Part shown: positions 22,443-33,302 of the stretch, one piece after another
Layout: the number at the start of each line of letters is the position of its first letter
Position numbering within the stretch: position 1 is the stretch's first letter
From: Geosiphon pyriformis
Taxonomy: Eukaryota > Glomeromycota > Glomeromycetes > Archaeosporales > Geosiphonaceae
Reading direction: 5' to 3'
DNA: 64,000 nt
NCBI GenBank assembly: GCA_016748015.1
Contig: JAAOMT010000009.1
Location: 1,066,970-1,130,969 of the forward strand
Position numbers and translations under genes: made by a program
The notes under the pieces: model-generated
The model's input: the letters and a program-made list of their open reading frames with translations, nothing else
What the model was told of the DNA's origin: nothing
The model's database searches: none

Positions 22443-24158
22443 TCATGACAGTCCGTTGGCATTTCCATTGTCTTTTCTTTTTTTATAATGTATTGTATAA
22501 TTAAATGGTAAAAGTTCTATTTTCCATCTGACATGGTGATTGTCTGCAAATTCTTGTTTCTGGATTGAAGTCAATCCTTTGTGATCAGTGTACACTTCAA
22601 ACTTTTGACTCAAGTATTTCTTCCATTTGATGACAGCCCAATAGATAGCTAAGTGTTCTAGTGCTGGAGTTCTATAGTTCTTCTCAGCTGGACTTAAGCT
22701 TCTACTGGTGTAAGCTACTAGATGTTCTTTTCCATCTAATTCTTTCTGTAATAGTACTGCTCCCAATGCTTGACCTGATGCATCAGTGGTAATTATGAAT
22801 GGTTTGCTGTGATCTGGATACATCAATACTGGAGCTTGGATAAGCTTTCTTCTTAATGTGTCAAATGCTTCTTGTTGAGCTTTGGTCCATTCATACTTTA
22901 CATTCTTGGTTTGTAGATGGTGAAGTGGCTGAGCCAGTTTTGAAAAATCTTTGATAAAATGGCAATAATAGCCTATAAAACCTAAAAATACTCTTAGTTC
23001 TGTCAAGTTGGTTAGTACTAGAAAGTTCTTAACTACTTTAATCTTGTCTGGATCTGTTTTGATTCCATCTTTGCTTACTACATGTTTCAAAAACTTGAGT
23101 TTAGTTTTTCCAAAGAAACATTTGGTTGCATTTAGTTTCAATTCTGCTCTTCTCAAATTTTCAAACACTTGTTGGAGATGATGCAAATGATCATCAAATG
23201 TTTTTAAGAACACATTGGTGTTATCCAAGTATATAACTACTGATTTCCATAGTAATCCAGTATAGACAATTTCCATAAGCCATTGGAATGTTGCTGGAGC
23301 ATTTATCAAGCCAAATAGCATGACTTCAAACTCAAAATTTTCTTCTCTTGTAGTGAACACTGTTTTTTCTTTGTTGGCTAGATCCATGGCTACTTGCCAG
23401 TAACTACTATCTAAATCTAGTGTTGAAAACCATTTATTTTCTCCAAAAGCATTAAATAGTTTTTGGATCTTTGAAGTTAGATAGCTATCACTTTTTGTTA
23501 CTCTATTCAGTTTTTGGTAGTCTACACAAAAGTGGATTTTCCCATTTTTTTTATGGACCAGTACCACTGGTGATGACCATGGATTCATTGATGGCTGAAT
23601 TAGCCTATTGTTAAGCATTTGGTTAATTTCTTGACAAATGATCTTATGGCTAACTGGTAGTACTCTGTATGCTCTTTGTTTAATTGACATTGCATCTCCA
23701 GTCTTGATCTGATGCTGGATAATATTGGTTTGGCCAAATTCGTTTTCATTGGCAAAAATGTTATTGAAATTGTTGAGTAACATCTTGAATTGCATCTGTT
23801 GAAGTGGATCTAGATTTTCCATGTTTATTTGTTCTAATTGTTCTGGTTGGAGCAGATAACATTCACTTCTTCCATAGATGGTTTGTAATGTAATGTCCAC
23901 ATATCCACAAAGCTGTAGAAAATCTGGAATGTGGTTTGGTGGTTGATCCTCAACTTCGGTGGTTAAATATCCAATAATGGTTCCCTTTGGTATTTCGATG
24001 ACACTTTCAATTGTGTTATAGATGAGAATTTTTATATTTTTGGGGCTTTTGGCTGATATGTAGAGATTAGTGAGTCCAATCTCTCCTGATTTACAAATAG
24101 TGGCTTCTGCTTCAAACAATTGAGCTTGATCTCTTATTTCTTTTTTTATGGCTAACAT
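22443..24158 (-). CDS. T2 reverse transcriptase and RNase H block of pol
   Basis: This open frame of 571 codons is the central part of the gag-pol frame. The true protein begins far upstream; the ATG here is incidental. RT: QPSMNPWSSPVVLVHKKNG, FCVDYQKLN, TLDLDSSYWQVAMD (first Asp), VMLFGLINAPATFQ and YLDNTNVF, where the second catalytic Asp is Asn. Thumb/connection: LRVFLGFIGYYCHFIKDFS. RNase H: TTDASGQALGAV, LEHLAIYWAV, YTDHKGL and DNGNANGLS, where the expected last Asp reads Asn. It would copy element RNA to DNA inside virus-like particles. The YLDN change arises from GAC to AAC, the same change as in T3, and predicts loss of polymerase activity. Confidence 0.9.
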   Translation of the reverse strand: MLAIKKEIRDQAQLFEAEATICKSGEIGLTNLYISAKSPKNIKILIYNTIESVIEIPKGTIIGYLTTEVEDQPPNHIPDFLQLCGYVDITLQTIYGRSECYLLQPEQLEQINMENLDPLQQMQFKMLLNNFNNIFANENEFGQTNIIQHQIKTGDAMSIKQRAYRVLPVSHKIICQEINQMLNNRLIQPSMNPWSSPVVLVHKKNGKIHFCVDYQKLNRVTKSDSYLTSKIQKLFNAFGENKWFSTLDLDSSYWQVAMDLANKEKTVFTTREENFEFEVMLFGLINAPATFQWLMEIVYTGLLWKSVVIYLDNTNVFLKTFDDHLHHLQQVFENLRRAELKLNATKCFFGKTKLKFLKHVVSKDGIKTDPDKIKVVKNFLVLTNLTELRVFLGFIGYYCHFIKDFSKLAQPLHHLQTKNVKYEWTKAQQEAFDTLRRKLIQAPVLMYPDHSKPFIITTDASGQALGAVLLQKELDGKEHLVAYTSRSLSPAEKNYRTPALEHLAIYWAVIKWKKYLSQKFEVYTDHKGLTSIQKQEFADNHHVRWKIELLPFNYTIHYKKRKDNGNANGLS

Positions 24159-25005
24159 ATACTAGTCATATAGTGAAATGAAAATTGTTTAACAGGTTGA
24201 AATAATTTCTCCTTTGTTAACAATTTTTTCCTCTGCCATATTAACTGGTATATCTATTCTACTCATTGATTCAAATCCCTGTATTCCTTTTGTTGTTATA
24301 CCTAATTTTTTTTTTCCCACTGAAACTAACTGGGCTATCTTTACCAGAGGTAAAAATATTGCCTGTGTTATTTTTTTATTTGGTTCTATAATATAGGTCT
24401 TTTCTGAGTCATTTTATAGCATAGCAATGATATTTCTTACGTATTCTGTATCAATTATTCCTTCTCTGATGTTGATTTTTTTTTTCACTAAACTACTCCT
24501 AAATACTAATTAAATCATAGTTGTTGCTAAAATTTTCAGAGCTATTTTGAGATCAATATATGTGCACAAATTTGGTTCCAATTTGATGGCTTCTTTTCCC
24601 GAATATCTCAGATCAAATCCTGCATCAGTATTATATGCACGTTCTGGCATGATACTTTTGCCATTATTGCTGAACCATCTAAGTTCTTGTTCCTTGGTGA
24701 GATCAGGAAATGTGATATATTGTTTATAGTTTGAATCAGAGTTTGAATTTGAGTACCAATCATCGCCATTGTTATTACCATATTGAATAGAGCTGAAACC
24801 AGTGTTTTTGTTGTTATCATTATCGGAGTTTGAATCAGAATTGAATGTTGATTCCAATTCAGATATGCAGCTGCTGATTGGTTTTTTTTCCTCTGAAATT
24901 GTGTAGATCATGTGTGGTGGTGGATTGTAAATGAGATCACACTCATTACAATATTGAAAGTCATATGAAATTAAATAGTGGTCACATAGTTGAGTGTTTA
25001 ACCAT
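24159..25005 (-). pseudogene. T2 dUTPase domain and zinc-ribbon module (upstream part cut by T3)
   Basis: Same frame as the RT block, with stops at about 24507, 24189 and 24165 (all at Gln codons in T4). dUTPase motifs: AYNTDAGFDL (motif 1), FRSSL (motif 2), EGIIDTEY (motif 3), PNKKITQAIFLPL (motif 4) and GITTKGIQGFESM (motif 5 region). N-terminal to it lies an acidic Asn/Ser/Asp-rich linker (about 24730-24890) and YCNECDLIYN (near 24940), part of a CxxC zinc-ribbon-like pair. dUTPase would hydrolyse dUTP and so limit uracil in the cDNA. The upstream reading frame is interrupted by T3 at 25006 and resumes at 35265. Confidence 0.85.
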
Positions 25006-25064
25006 TGTTACCTAAGTAGAAAAACCAATCCAAAATTATGAAGAAACGTGACCAAAAATGTGAC

Positions 25065-25254
25065 ATAACACAGAATAACACGCAATAACGTTGGATAATG
25101 CATTATAACATTAGATAATGTGTTATAATGCAGGATAACACAGAATAGCACACAATAACATATGATAATGTGTTATAATGCAGGATAACACAGAATAACA
25201 TGTAATAACATCAGATAACATGTTATAACATAGGATAACTAGCAATAATGTAGA
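25065..25254 (+). repeat. 10-bp-period tandem array in T3 U3 (19 units)
   Basis: Nineteen consecutive 10-base units each begin ATAAC or ATAAT (one ATAGC), for example ATAACACAGA, ATAATGTGTT, ATAATGCAGG. The second half of each unit varies. The spacing stays exactly 10 through the whole run and is conserved in the 3' LTR (34224-34413, also 19 units). It lies about 60 bp inside the LTR and about 85 bp upstream of the TATA box, where U3 control elements sit. Confidence 0.92.
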
Positions 25255-25338
25255 AAAATGAAGCAATAACAGAAACAACAAAGCAATAGCTAGTGATAGC
25301 AAGACAATTAAAAGCAATCCTGTAAAACCAAAAGAATG

Positions 25339-25346
25339 TATAAAAG
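25339..25346 (+). promoter_or_regulatory. TATA box of T3 LTR
   Basis: TATAAAAG is conserved at the same place in the 3' LTR (34498-34505), downstream of the 10-bp array. It is the likely core promoter of the element. Confidence 0.6.
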
Positions 25347-25667
25347 CAAGTAGTTGTAGAAGTGAGAAAAGAGAGAGAAGAAAAAAATAGATATGAATCT
25401 CTAGACCAGAAATTAAAATATCCATACACCTTTATCCTTTATTATCTTTCCTATTTCATCTCCAGAAATAAATCAATTATTAAAAGAAATCAGAATTGCG
25501 AATTCATGTTCTCGAACTTTCATGAAATTTACGTGAATTAACCCTTGTCTCGTACCTCCATTCTAGAACAGATGCTCTTAGCATAATCGCCTCAAACCTA
25601 TTAACAATTTAGACTAATCAATCTTAATCATGGCGATTAATGATACTAATTTATTTTTTCTCTCTTT

Positions 25668-25670
<3 letters not shown>

Positions 25671-25714
<44 letters not shown>
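25671..25714 (+). repeat. Poly-T run of 44 bases
   Basis: An uninterrupted T-run in the 5' LTR. In the 3' LTR (about 34825-34860) the same place is T-runs broken by single C bases, so the tract has expanded or lost its Cs in one copy. A plus-strand transcript would carry a U-tract here. Confidence 0.9.
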
Positions 25715-26123
25715 CTTTTTTTGTCTTAATTTTTTGTGGAGCGGCAACATAGTAAAATTGACTGTCTGGAAATAGACTTCGTGATAGCCTGGTAAAAGAG
25801 AGAAGCTCCCCCTAAGTTTTGGATATTAACATTATCTTGTTAGCTTACCAGAAGGACGAAAAGACAATGCCAGACCCTAACAACTGTGCTCGTTAGCTCA
25901 GAGAAGAAAGCTCACATTTACGAAAAATGTTGCAATTGACGAAAGACAAACTCTATGCCTTATAACCAAAGAACTCAATGGGTAAAATTCACATCCAGGA
26001 ATAGACCTTCAGAGACTGATAATTAAGACTAAGCCAACAGAATTATGTGGAAGATGCATCGTCAATAATTGAGAGCACCAAACGTTACCATTTTCCATAC
26101 TCGCCAAGTTTATCCATAACATT

Positions 26124-26168
26124 TGGTGCTTCCTGTGAAGTTATAAATCCACAGAGACAGAGCACCCC
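26124..26168 (+). other. Primer-binding site with overlapping hairpin (T3)
   Basis: TTTGGTGCTTCCTGTGAAG follows the LTR end, with the TGG expected to pair with a tRNA CCA end. The same stretch can fold: GGTGCT (26125-26130) pairs with AGCACC (26161-26166), and CTGTG with CACAG inside it. The arrangement is shared with T1, T2 and T4. I did not identify the primer tRNA. Confidence 0.6.
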
Positions 26169-26183
26169 CAAAAATACATAAAA

Positions 26184-27842
26184 GTGGCGACTATTGGAAC
26201 AATAGGAAAGGACCACTCCTCGTACAGAAAAGCACTATTTTAATACTTTCGAAAAGACCTAAGAATACCAGCAGGAACCGCTTACGCAGAAAGTAATTTT
26301 TGTAACTATATCAACACAAAAATCGACTGCTTGTTAGGCTACGCAACTGATACAGGAAGACTTGGAGAACAAATCCATCAAAGCTTACTAGGGTACTCAA
26401 CAGCCACGACTACCTGAGCAATCACTGAAACTCTGCACATAATCAATACAGACATTAAATATTATGTGGCACAACAATTCCCTCAAGTACAACAACCAGT
26501 GGAATCCGACCCTGAGGAATACGAAAACGAATCCAACAACCCTGTAACTGCCCAAACCAAGTCTATGGTCAACAAGAAACCAAGGGTCCTCTTCCCAACA
26601 ACTCCATCATACCATCAGACACCCCAAAATAGAATTGTATTCAACCCACCTCCGGAAACCCAGTTAGAAACACCACGAATTCTTGGAAATCCACACCCTT
26701 GGAATCAACACAGTTGGACCAAATCACTAGGAGAATACGGATCACTGTTTGGAAATCTTACCCCAGCAGCCGGTCAAACAGAAGGAAACCCGTCAACTTG
26801 GAAACAGCCACCAGCACAAAACTTAGCAGAATCAGCATCTCCCCTGATGGAAGAAACAGCTATCTTACAACCTATTGGTTCAAGCGACAAAGGAAAGCAA
26901 CCAGCATTAGCACCCAGAGAACACTCGAATATGCAGACACCAATCTCTTTAAACATAACCAGTAACACCCCACCCATTAACCGGATTATGGCTTACTGGG
27001 ATATTGCTAAATTGGAAAAATTCTCTAGTGAAAAAGATAATGCATATTTTTGGATCACAGATGCTGAGAAAGCAATTGCTGCTAACAGTTGGAATGACGA
27101 CTGCACAGTTTAGGCACTGCCATTCTTTCTGACCGGAACTGCCGATTCGTGGTACCAGAGTCTGGCAGAGAAGCCTACCTTCTTTACCGAGTTTAAACTC
27201 GCATTTCTGCAATACTTCTGTGACCCCAATATGTTAATCTGATTGCAGAATCAATTCAGCATAATTAAACAAAAAGATCATGAAGCCATAACTACTTATT
27301 TTGGACAATTTAATCAAATTCTGTGTTAAATATTAGCTATCAAAAAGGACTACTATACTGCAGTGCAAGTTCTTAATCAATTCATTAAAAAATTGTGGAG
27401 TAGTATTCTAAGATCTGTAAGACTCCACCATCCGACCAGTTTACAAGACACTGTCACTCTTGCTCATGATTTTGAGTCTGCAGAACAAGAAGCAAATCAT
27501 ACCCAAGCCGTTAATTTAGCCATTAATGGAACCTCTGACATCAATGCAAAGATAACCCAATTGAGTGAGAAACTAACTCAGAAAATTAAGAGATTCTTAG
27601 CCAGAACTACAGGAACTTACCAACCACCTCAACGAAGAGAAAATAACAACAACAGTAGATACCCACAGCAACAGCAACAACCTTGGAGATCCAATCCTTG
27701 TAACTGCTACTACTGCCAGAAACCTGGACATATTGCTCATGACTGCAGAAGGAAGATCATGAACCAAAATCAAGAAAACCCATACCAGCAACCCAGATAT
27801 CAGCAAAACATAGTACCCCAATATTCCATACCTCAGAATTAA
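26184..27842 (+). pseudogene. T3 gag (capsid-nucleocapsid) region of gag-pol
   Basis: The frame begins at GTG GCG (26184); no ATG occurs between the upstream in-frame TGA and this point, and the same GTG-GC start occurs in T1, T2 and T4. The N-terminal domain (to about residue 95) is similar to T4, followed by a Pro/Gln/Asn-rich linker. The capsid-like part has IAKLEKFS, WITDAEKAI and TADSWYQSL, then F-x-x-F-x-x-AFLQYF, typical of Ty3-type Gag. The nucleocapsid knuckle CYYCQKPGHIAHDC lies at 27705-27746. Stops at 27111, 27239 and 27327, plus two nearer the start, break it. Gag would form the particle that packages element RNA. It is in frame with the protease, so the family seems to make a fused Gag-Pol. 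Confidence 0.87.
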
Positions 27843-28634
27843 CTGCTCCTATATGCACAACAAATTCCGTACACTCAACCACCACCCCAGAATTATTATC
27901 AACCACCACCAATGACACAAGCAATCCCTCACTATCAAACTTCCCCTTACAGTCCGTCCAGACCATGAGCTATAGACTATAATCAAGGATGAAAGAATCC
28001 CAACAACAATCAGATGCAAACCAACAGTGGACCATCTCGACCAATTCCTTGCAGTCCTGCCCAATCTCGACCAACACCAACTGGATACCCGAATCAAGCT
28101 TCCTATCTCAGTCTTATGGAAAACCAGGGTTTTGATAAATCTACACCTGTGGAAGGGGGGGATATAGAACAAATCTCCCAACCTTCCAAGCAAACAAAAA
28201 GCAATATCCTACCAGCCACTATTACTGAAGACATCACTCTAGCCACCATATTTTCTTTTGACATCAATAATTTGAACACACATAGCCTTTTTAGTGGAGC
28301 AGTCATCAATCAGGATAAACCAATAACGGCCCTATACACCGATGCCAGAGTCAGAGGAATAGACATTAAATTAATCCTGGATAGCGGATCAGCCGGTAGC
28401 ATAATCACGAAGCAGCTCATGGACCAACTAGGTCGCCGAGTAGACTGTACTGCTACTGTTCAGATCATTACAGCAGATGGGAACACAAAAACCCCAATAG
28501 GAGAAATTGACAACTTCCCCTTCAAGATTAATGGAATCCAAATCCCTACCAAAGTACTCATCATGAAAGCTACTCAATATCAAGCTCTAGTAGGAAACGA
28601 CTGGTTGTCAAAAGCCAACGCTACTCTCGACTAG
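27843..28634 (+). pseudogene. T3 aspartic protease region
   Basis: After a Gln/Pro/Tyr-rich linker with a few stops, 28014-28634 is open. ALYTDARV precedes the retropepsin active site LILDSGSAGSIIT (near 28372-28410), and QALVGNDWLSK (near 28590) matches the second conserved hydrophobic-Gly region. It would cleave the polyprotein as a homodimer. The DSG triad is intact here, unlike T2 (DSR). A TAG at 28632 follows ATLD, where T2 and T4 also have a stop before TTQ(E/K)LQ. Confidence 0.87.
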
Positions 28635-29200
28635 AACACCCAAAAACTTCAACTCACGTTCAACGGACAGCATGCCTGAGTTCCAGCTACATGCGGACAC
28701 TTTAAAAACCAACGTATCGAAGAACCCCTTATTGAATTCAAAAACATATCAATACCACCAACCATCAAGACCTATCAGGTTTCATGGGCAGATAATTATC
28801 GAACTGAACTACCCCCACCACCAACCTGGAAAGAAAAAGGAAAAGGCAGAGCCAAAGAAGAACCCCAATCATCATCACTAGGATATGTAATCTCAGACCA
28901 AAGAAACTTATTTTACCAACCCCCAAGACTAATATGTGTCGATTGTGAAAAAAAACTATCCACTATGGGCACATGTATCAGGAACAATGAAGAATGGCCC
29001 ACTACCACCAAATACTATTGCAGGCCTTGTTTACTGAAAAGATTTGGACAACCAAAACAACAAGGCAAGTGGAACCACATGCCGTGCCTTGTATGTGGCA
29101 AAATCCTGCCAGATAAAGGACTCTGGAATGATGTGCCTGGCAGAAGAGAAACATGCAATGAGACTTGTCAATACATCATATTAATCAACAATTGGGTATG
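28635..29200 (+). pseudogene. T3 Cys-rich cluster module of pol
   Basis: Same frame as gag and the protease. Visible Cys pairs: ICVDCEKKL, then GTC, YYCRPCLLKRFGQPK, CLVCGKILPDKG and TCNETCQYIIL. T2 and T4 keep the same order (CINCSKKL, CHTCIIERF, CLTCGET, TCNKSCQY). Four CxxC-like pairs within about 85 residues suggest two zinc sites. I do not know this module in standard Ty3/Gypsy pol; its role is unknown. The linker before it is Lys/Glu/Pro-rich (KKEKAEPKKNPNHHH is one frame of it). The module ends NNWV-stop at about 29200. Confidence 0.7.
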
Positions 29201-29669
29201 AAAGGGAACCCCTATCAAGAATGCTTGGAAATGAGCATTCAACAGGCTAGATAGTTATCCACACAATGACCACGAAATCTGGAGAATGGCAAATGCCAAG
29301 GCCGAAAGTGCCATGCCCGAAGAAATACGAGAAATTAAGGACAACTCTTGGATGCCCAAATATACTGGACCCGACTACCCCAAGGATGATTTCTTCACAG
29401 ATGACCCAGATGCATTTCAGAACCGATATCAGGAATTGGCCCCAACTTGTGAGGAACAGGAGCAAAGGTTGGCTGATTTGAATACCAAACTATGTGATCA
29501 CTGTTTGATCTCCTATCACTTCCAGTACTGCGATGAATGTAATCTCATGTTCAATCTACCTCCAAGAATACTGTTTCCAATCACCAAACTACCTGAACCC
29601 AAAGAAGAGGTATTGATCACTGAGGACATGTTGTTTCAAGATCCAACTGAGGATACTGAAACAGAATAG
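29201..29669 (+). pseudogene. T3 helical and zinc-ribbon-like module of pol
   Basis: The open part 29286-29669 (127 codons) contains a helical segment (AKAESAMPEEIREIKDN), DPDAFQNRYQELAPT and a CxxC pair set, LCDHCLISYHFQYCDECNLMFNLPP, followed by an acidic tail. T2 and T4 have the same segment (for example LCHCLIPSDFEYCNECDLIYNLPP in T4). The two CxxC knuckles about 12 residues apart look like a zinc ribbon. It leads directly into the dUTPase. The TAG after ETE (29667) was probably a sense codon. Confidence 0.7.
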
Positions 29670-30224
29670 TATCTTGCATATCCCGACCTATCCAAAGAAT
29701 TAGAGCTAAAATGGTATAGTGACAATAAGGAAGAAATCTGCTTCAAAAAAGCGCATAACACCAATGCCGGTTTTGATCTACAATACTCTGGACAATCACC
29801 CATTATTATAGCCCCACATTCCCTCGTAAAAATAGATCTTAAGATAGCATTAGAAATTCCTGTTAGTACAATAGTACAAGTTGCCTTTTGATCTAGTCTA
29901 GCCAAAAAAGGAATCAACATAAAAGGAGGAATCATCAATGCTGGTTACACGGAAAACATCATCGTGATGTTACAGAACAATTCAAACAGACCCTACAAAA
30001 TAGAATCACAAGAAAAGATTGCCCAAACTATCTTCCTATCCCTAGTCAAAATACCCCAATTAACCCCGGTAACAATCCGAGAAGAGTTAGGCCTCACTGC
30101 TCAAGGAATCAATGGGTTTGAATTAAGTGGAAGAGGAAACATACTAATTAATTTTACGGAGGAAGACAGTGACCAAGTAGAATTTATCCATACTGACACC
30201 ATCATTTCTATTCCCCCATACTGA
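29670..30224 (+). pseudogene. T3 dUTPase domain
   Basis: Trimeric-dUTPase motifs in order: AHNTNAGFDLQYSG (motif 1, with the usual Asp as Asn), *SSLAKKG (motif 2; TGA at 29889 stands where T4 has Arg, a CGA-to-TGA change), GGIINAGYTENIIVMLQN (motif 3 region), QEKIAQTIFLSL (motif 4), and GLTAQGINGFELSGRG (Gly-rich motif 5). The position between protease modules and RT matches T2 and T4. Known dUTPases convert dUTP to dUMP; in reverse-transcribing elements they keep uracil out of cDNA. Loss of the motif-2 Arg and the changed motif 1 make this copy inactive. Confidence 0.88.
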
Positions 30225-31962
30225 CAATACATTCTCAAGGTGAATCGAAAGATCCAAGATCAAGCCCTATTATTCAAAGCCAGTCCCAAAATCTGTTCTT
30301 TAGCCGATGTTGCTAATCTATACCTACTGGCCAAAGTCCATAAACACTTCAAAATCCCCATCCACAACTCAACAGAAGATGTTATTGAAATCCCTGAAGG
30401 GACCCTCATTGGTTTTATATCTGCAGATAGTCAGAATTCTGAAAAACCCCAGTCCATTCCAGATTTTGCACAATTATTCTTATTCTGTGACATTACCTTA
30501 CAAGTATGGAATTTGCCAAAAAAAAGTTACTTGTTTACACCAGAAGAGATCAATAAATTGAATTTATGAAATTTAAGTACTCTGCAACAAATGCAACTCA
30601 AAGTCTTTCTGAATCAGTATGCCGATGTCTTTGCCAGCGAAAATAAGTTTGGACACACCGACATCATAAAGCATCAGATTGATACAGGAGATGCTCGACC
30701 AATTAAGCAATGAGCTTACTGCGTACCCCCATCTGGCGATAACCTAATTAAGCAAGAAGTGCAACAGATGCTTGATAACAGCTTAATCAAAGAATTGTTA
30801 AGCTCTTGGTCCTTGCCAGTAGTCTTGGTCACCAAGAAAAACAGAAAAGTGCGATTCTGCATAGATTATTGAAAACTAAATAGCATCACATGAGGAGATA
30901 GTTATCCTACTCCCCTCATCCAGGAAATTCTGAACAATCTAGGGAAAAAGAAATGGTTCTTGTCATTAGATTTAGCAAGTGGTTACTGGCAAGTTGAAAT
31001 GGACTCCAAAGACAAAGGAAAAACAGCATTTACCACTCAAGATGGAAACTTCGAGTTTAATGTAATGCCTTTTAGACTTTGTAATGCTCTTGCCATGTTT
31101 CAACACCTGATAGATGTAGTATACAAAGGAATCCTTTGGAAATCAATAGTAGTCTACCTAGATAACACAAACGTGTTCTCCGAAACATTTGAAGACCATC
31201 TGCTCCATCTGCAACAAGTCTTCAAATGCTTTCATAGTGCTGGATTGAAACTCAATCCCGAGAAGTGCTTCTTTGGAAAAACCGAATTAAAATTTCTAGA
31301 ACATGTAATCGGCAAGGACAGAGTTAAACCCAATCCAGATAAAGTACAAAAAGTCAAGGATTTTCCAGCCCCAATCAACCTTAGAGAATTATGAAGATTT
31401 CTAGGATTAGCAGGATATTATCATCAATTTGTCAAAGGTTTCTCGAACATCACAAAACCACTTCATTAATTGTTGTCCAAATATGTACCGTACTTGTAGA
31501 AGGAAGATCAACAGAAAGCATTCGACTATCTTAAGCAGCGATTGATCACATCCCCAATCTTAATTTATCCAGATTTCACTAAATAGTTCATTGTTGCTAC
31601 GGATGCCTTAAAAAATGCTTTAGGAGCAGTCTTATCACAGATAGGACTGGACAATAGAGAACATCCAGTTGCCTACACTAGTCGCAGCACTAGTCCAACA
31701 GAAAAGAATTATAGCACAACAGATCTGGAATGTCTCACCATTTATTGGGCCATACAGACTTGGAAACATTACCTCAGTTAACCATTTAACCTATATACCG
31801 ACCACAAAGAACTTATTTGGTTACTCAACAATCCACAACTAGAAAAAAAATATGCGAGATGGAGTACTTATCTGTAACAATTCCCACTCAAAGTCCATTA
31901 CAAGGAAGGATCCAAGAACACCAATGCTGACAGTTTGTTGAGGATGCCACAAACTTAATCCC
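30225..31962 (+). pseudogene. T3 reverse transcriptase and RNase H
   Basis: The frame carries stops at many positions (for example 30567, 30711, 31392, 31467). Linker: IQDQALLFKASPKIC, VIEIPEGTLIGFI. RT: SLDLASGYWQVEMDS (first Asp), VMPFRLCNALAMFQ, YLDNTNVFSETF (second catalytic Asp changed to Asn), then GLKLNPEKCFFGKTELKFL. RNase H: ATDALKNALGAVLSQ, LECLTIYWAI, YTDHKEL and NTNADSLLRMPQ, with the four acidic positions present. Several stops are at codons that are Trp, Gln or Arg in T2 or T4, so they fit C-to-T/G-to-A decay. Confidence 0.88.
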
Positions 31963-33302
31963 AGACCCATGGACACACTCACTTATTAACAACTACATCA
32001 GTACCTATCAACACTATGTTTCAAGGAGATATTATCTCAACAGGAACAGAGTACCATATGAAAACAAGCCCGAAATTATTTTATTCAAGACAACCAACTA
32101 TATCGATGAGAACGCCGAAACCACCCCAACCCATAACGACTAATCACGGACAGTGAAAGAGAAACTATACTATATAATGTGCACTCAGATCCAACTGCAG
32201 GACACTTTAACAAAGACACTACCCTCAAAAGAACACTAAACTTATACTATTGGCCAACAATACACAAAGACATTTTCAAATACGTGCTCAATTATAATGC
32301 ATGCCAGCAAAGAGAAGAAGCAAGATCAACAGAACCACTTCGATCTATTCCAGTTGGAAATCTATTTGATAGAATCAGGATCAATTTAGTTGGACCTCTT
32401 TCAATTACATCCCAAGGAAATCACTATATCACTGTAGCCATAGACTATCTTATAAAATGGCCAGAAGCCAGAGCAATCCAAGTGGCTGATGCCAAAACAG
32501 TCGCCAAATTTGTGCATCAAAACCTAATTTGCTGACATGGATGTCTGAAAGAATTATTATCTGATCAGGGAACACACTTCATTAATAATACACTGACTGA
32601 ACTAAGCCAATGGTTTGGAATAAAGAGACCCTTATTGTCACTATACCACTCACAAATGAACAGACTGGTAGAATGGTTTAACAGAACACTGTGTAAAGCA
32701 CTAGCAAAAATAAGTCATGAAAACAGACAAGAATGGGACTTATTCATATCTTCTGTACTCTTTGCATACCAAACATTGAAACAAAATATGACTCAGTTCA
32801 CACCGTTCAAACTAGTCTATGGAAGAAAAGCTACGTTACCGATTGAACGAATGATACCATCATATTCAACAGAAACAATTAATGAAGAGAATTTTGAGGC
32901 TATCTTACACCAAAAAATATACCAGCTAATGGAAATGTTGGAAAACAATCAAAGAACAGCAGCTGACAATATTAGTCACGCTCAAGAACGACAAAAAAAA
33001 AACATGATAAACACCTGCCAGAACAACCAATGGAATTCAAGATTGGAGACCAAGTACTGTTACATCATACAAAAGCTAAGAAACAGTGAAGTGGAAAGTT
33101 TGATCCAAAGTGAGACAATTCGTTTCACATACACGAAGCATTAAGAAATGGAGCTTATAAATTACGATTGGAAGACAGAATTTTAAAGAAAATAGCACAT
33201 AGAAATCGGTTAAAAATTTATCATGTAAAACAGGAATCATCGTCATCAGTACCTCAACTAGGAACACAAATTTCATTAATCAGACCAGAAGATATACCAT
33301 GA
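31963..33302 (+). pseudogene. T3 integrase region
   Basis: It begins one frame off from the RNase H (a frameshift lies between 31960 and 32170) and returns to the gag-pol frame in an A-run at 32994-33002. Motifs: AGHFNKDTTLKRTLN and NACQQ (zinc-binding part degraded), INLVGPL where the first catalytic Asp is Asn, SDQGTHF (second Asp), LVEWFNRT (Glu), FTPFKLVYGRKATLP, and a GPF-like FHIHEALRNGAYKLRLEDRI. Its TGA (33300-33302) overlaps the ATG of ORFx. No chromodomain is visible. Inactive as it stands. Confidence 0.85.

Larger units (their letters stand above)
25006..26121 (+). repeat. T3 5' LTR
   Basis: It begins TGTTACC and ends CCATAACA. Order: 10-bp-period array (25065-25254), TATAAAAG (25339), a purine-rich stretch, a 44-base T-run (25671-25714), and a final region ending before the PBS hairpin. 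Its partner is 34165-35260. Confidence 0.93.

Noticed and set aside
25065-25254. CRISPR-like array
   Set aside because: 10-bp units with no separate repeat and spacer, inside an LTR, in a eukaryote-type transposon context.
25123-25429. Minus-strand ORFs with repeated Cys/Tyr/Ile words across the T3 5' LTR (and again at 34282-34594)
   Set aside because: They are translations of the 10-bp array and LTR sequence; the repeats explain the peptide pattern.
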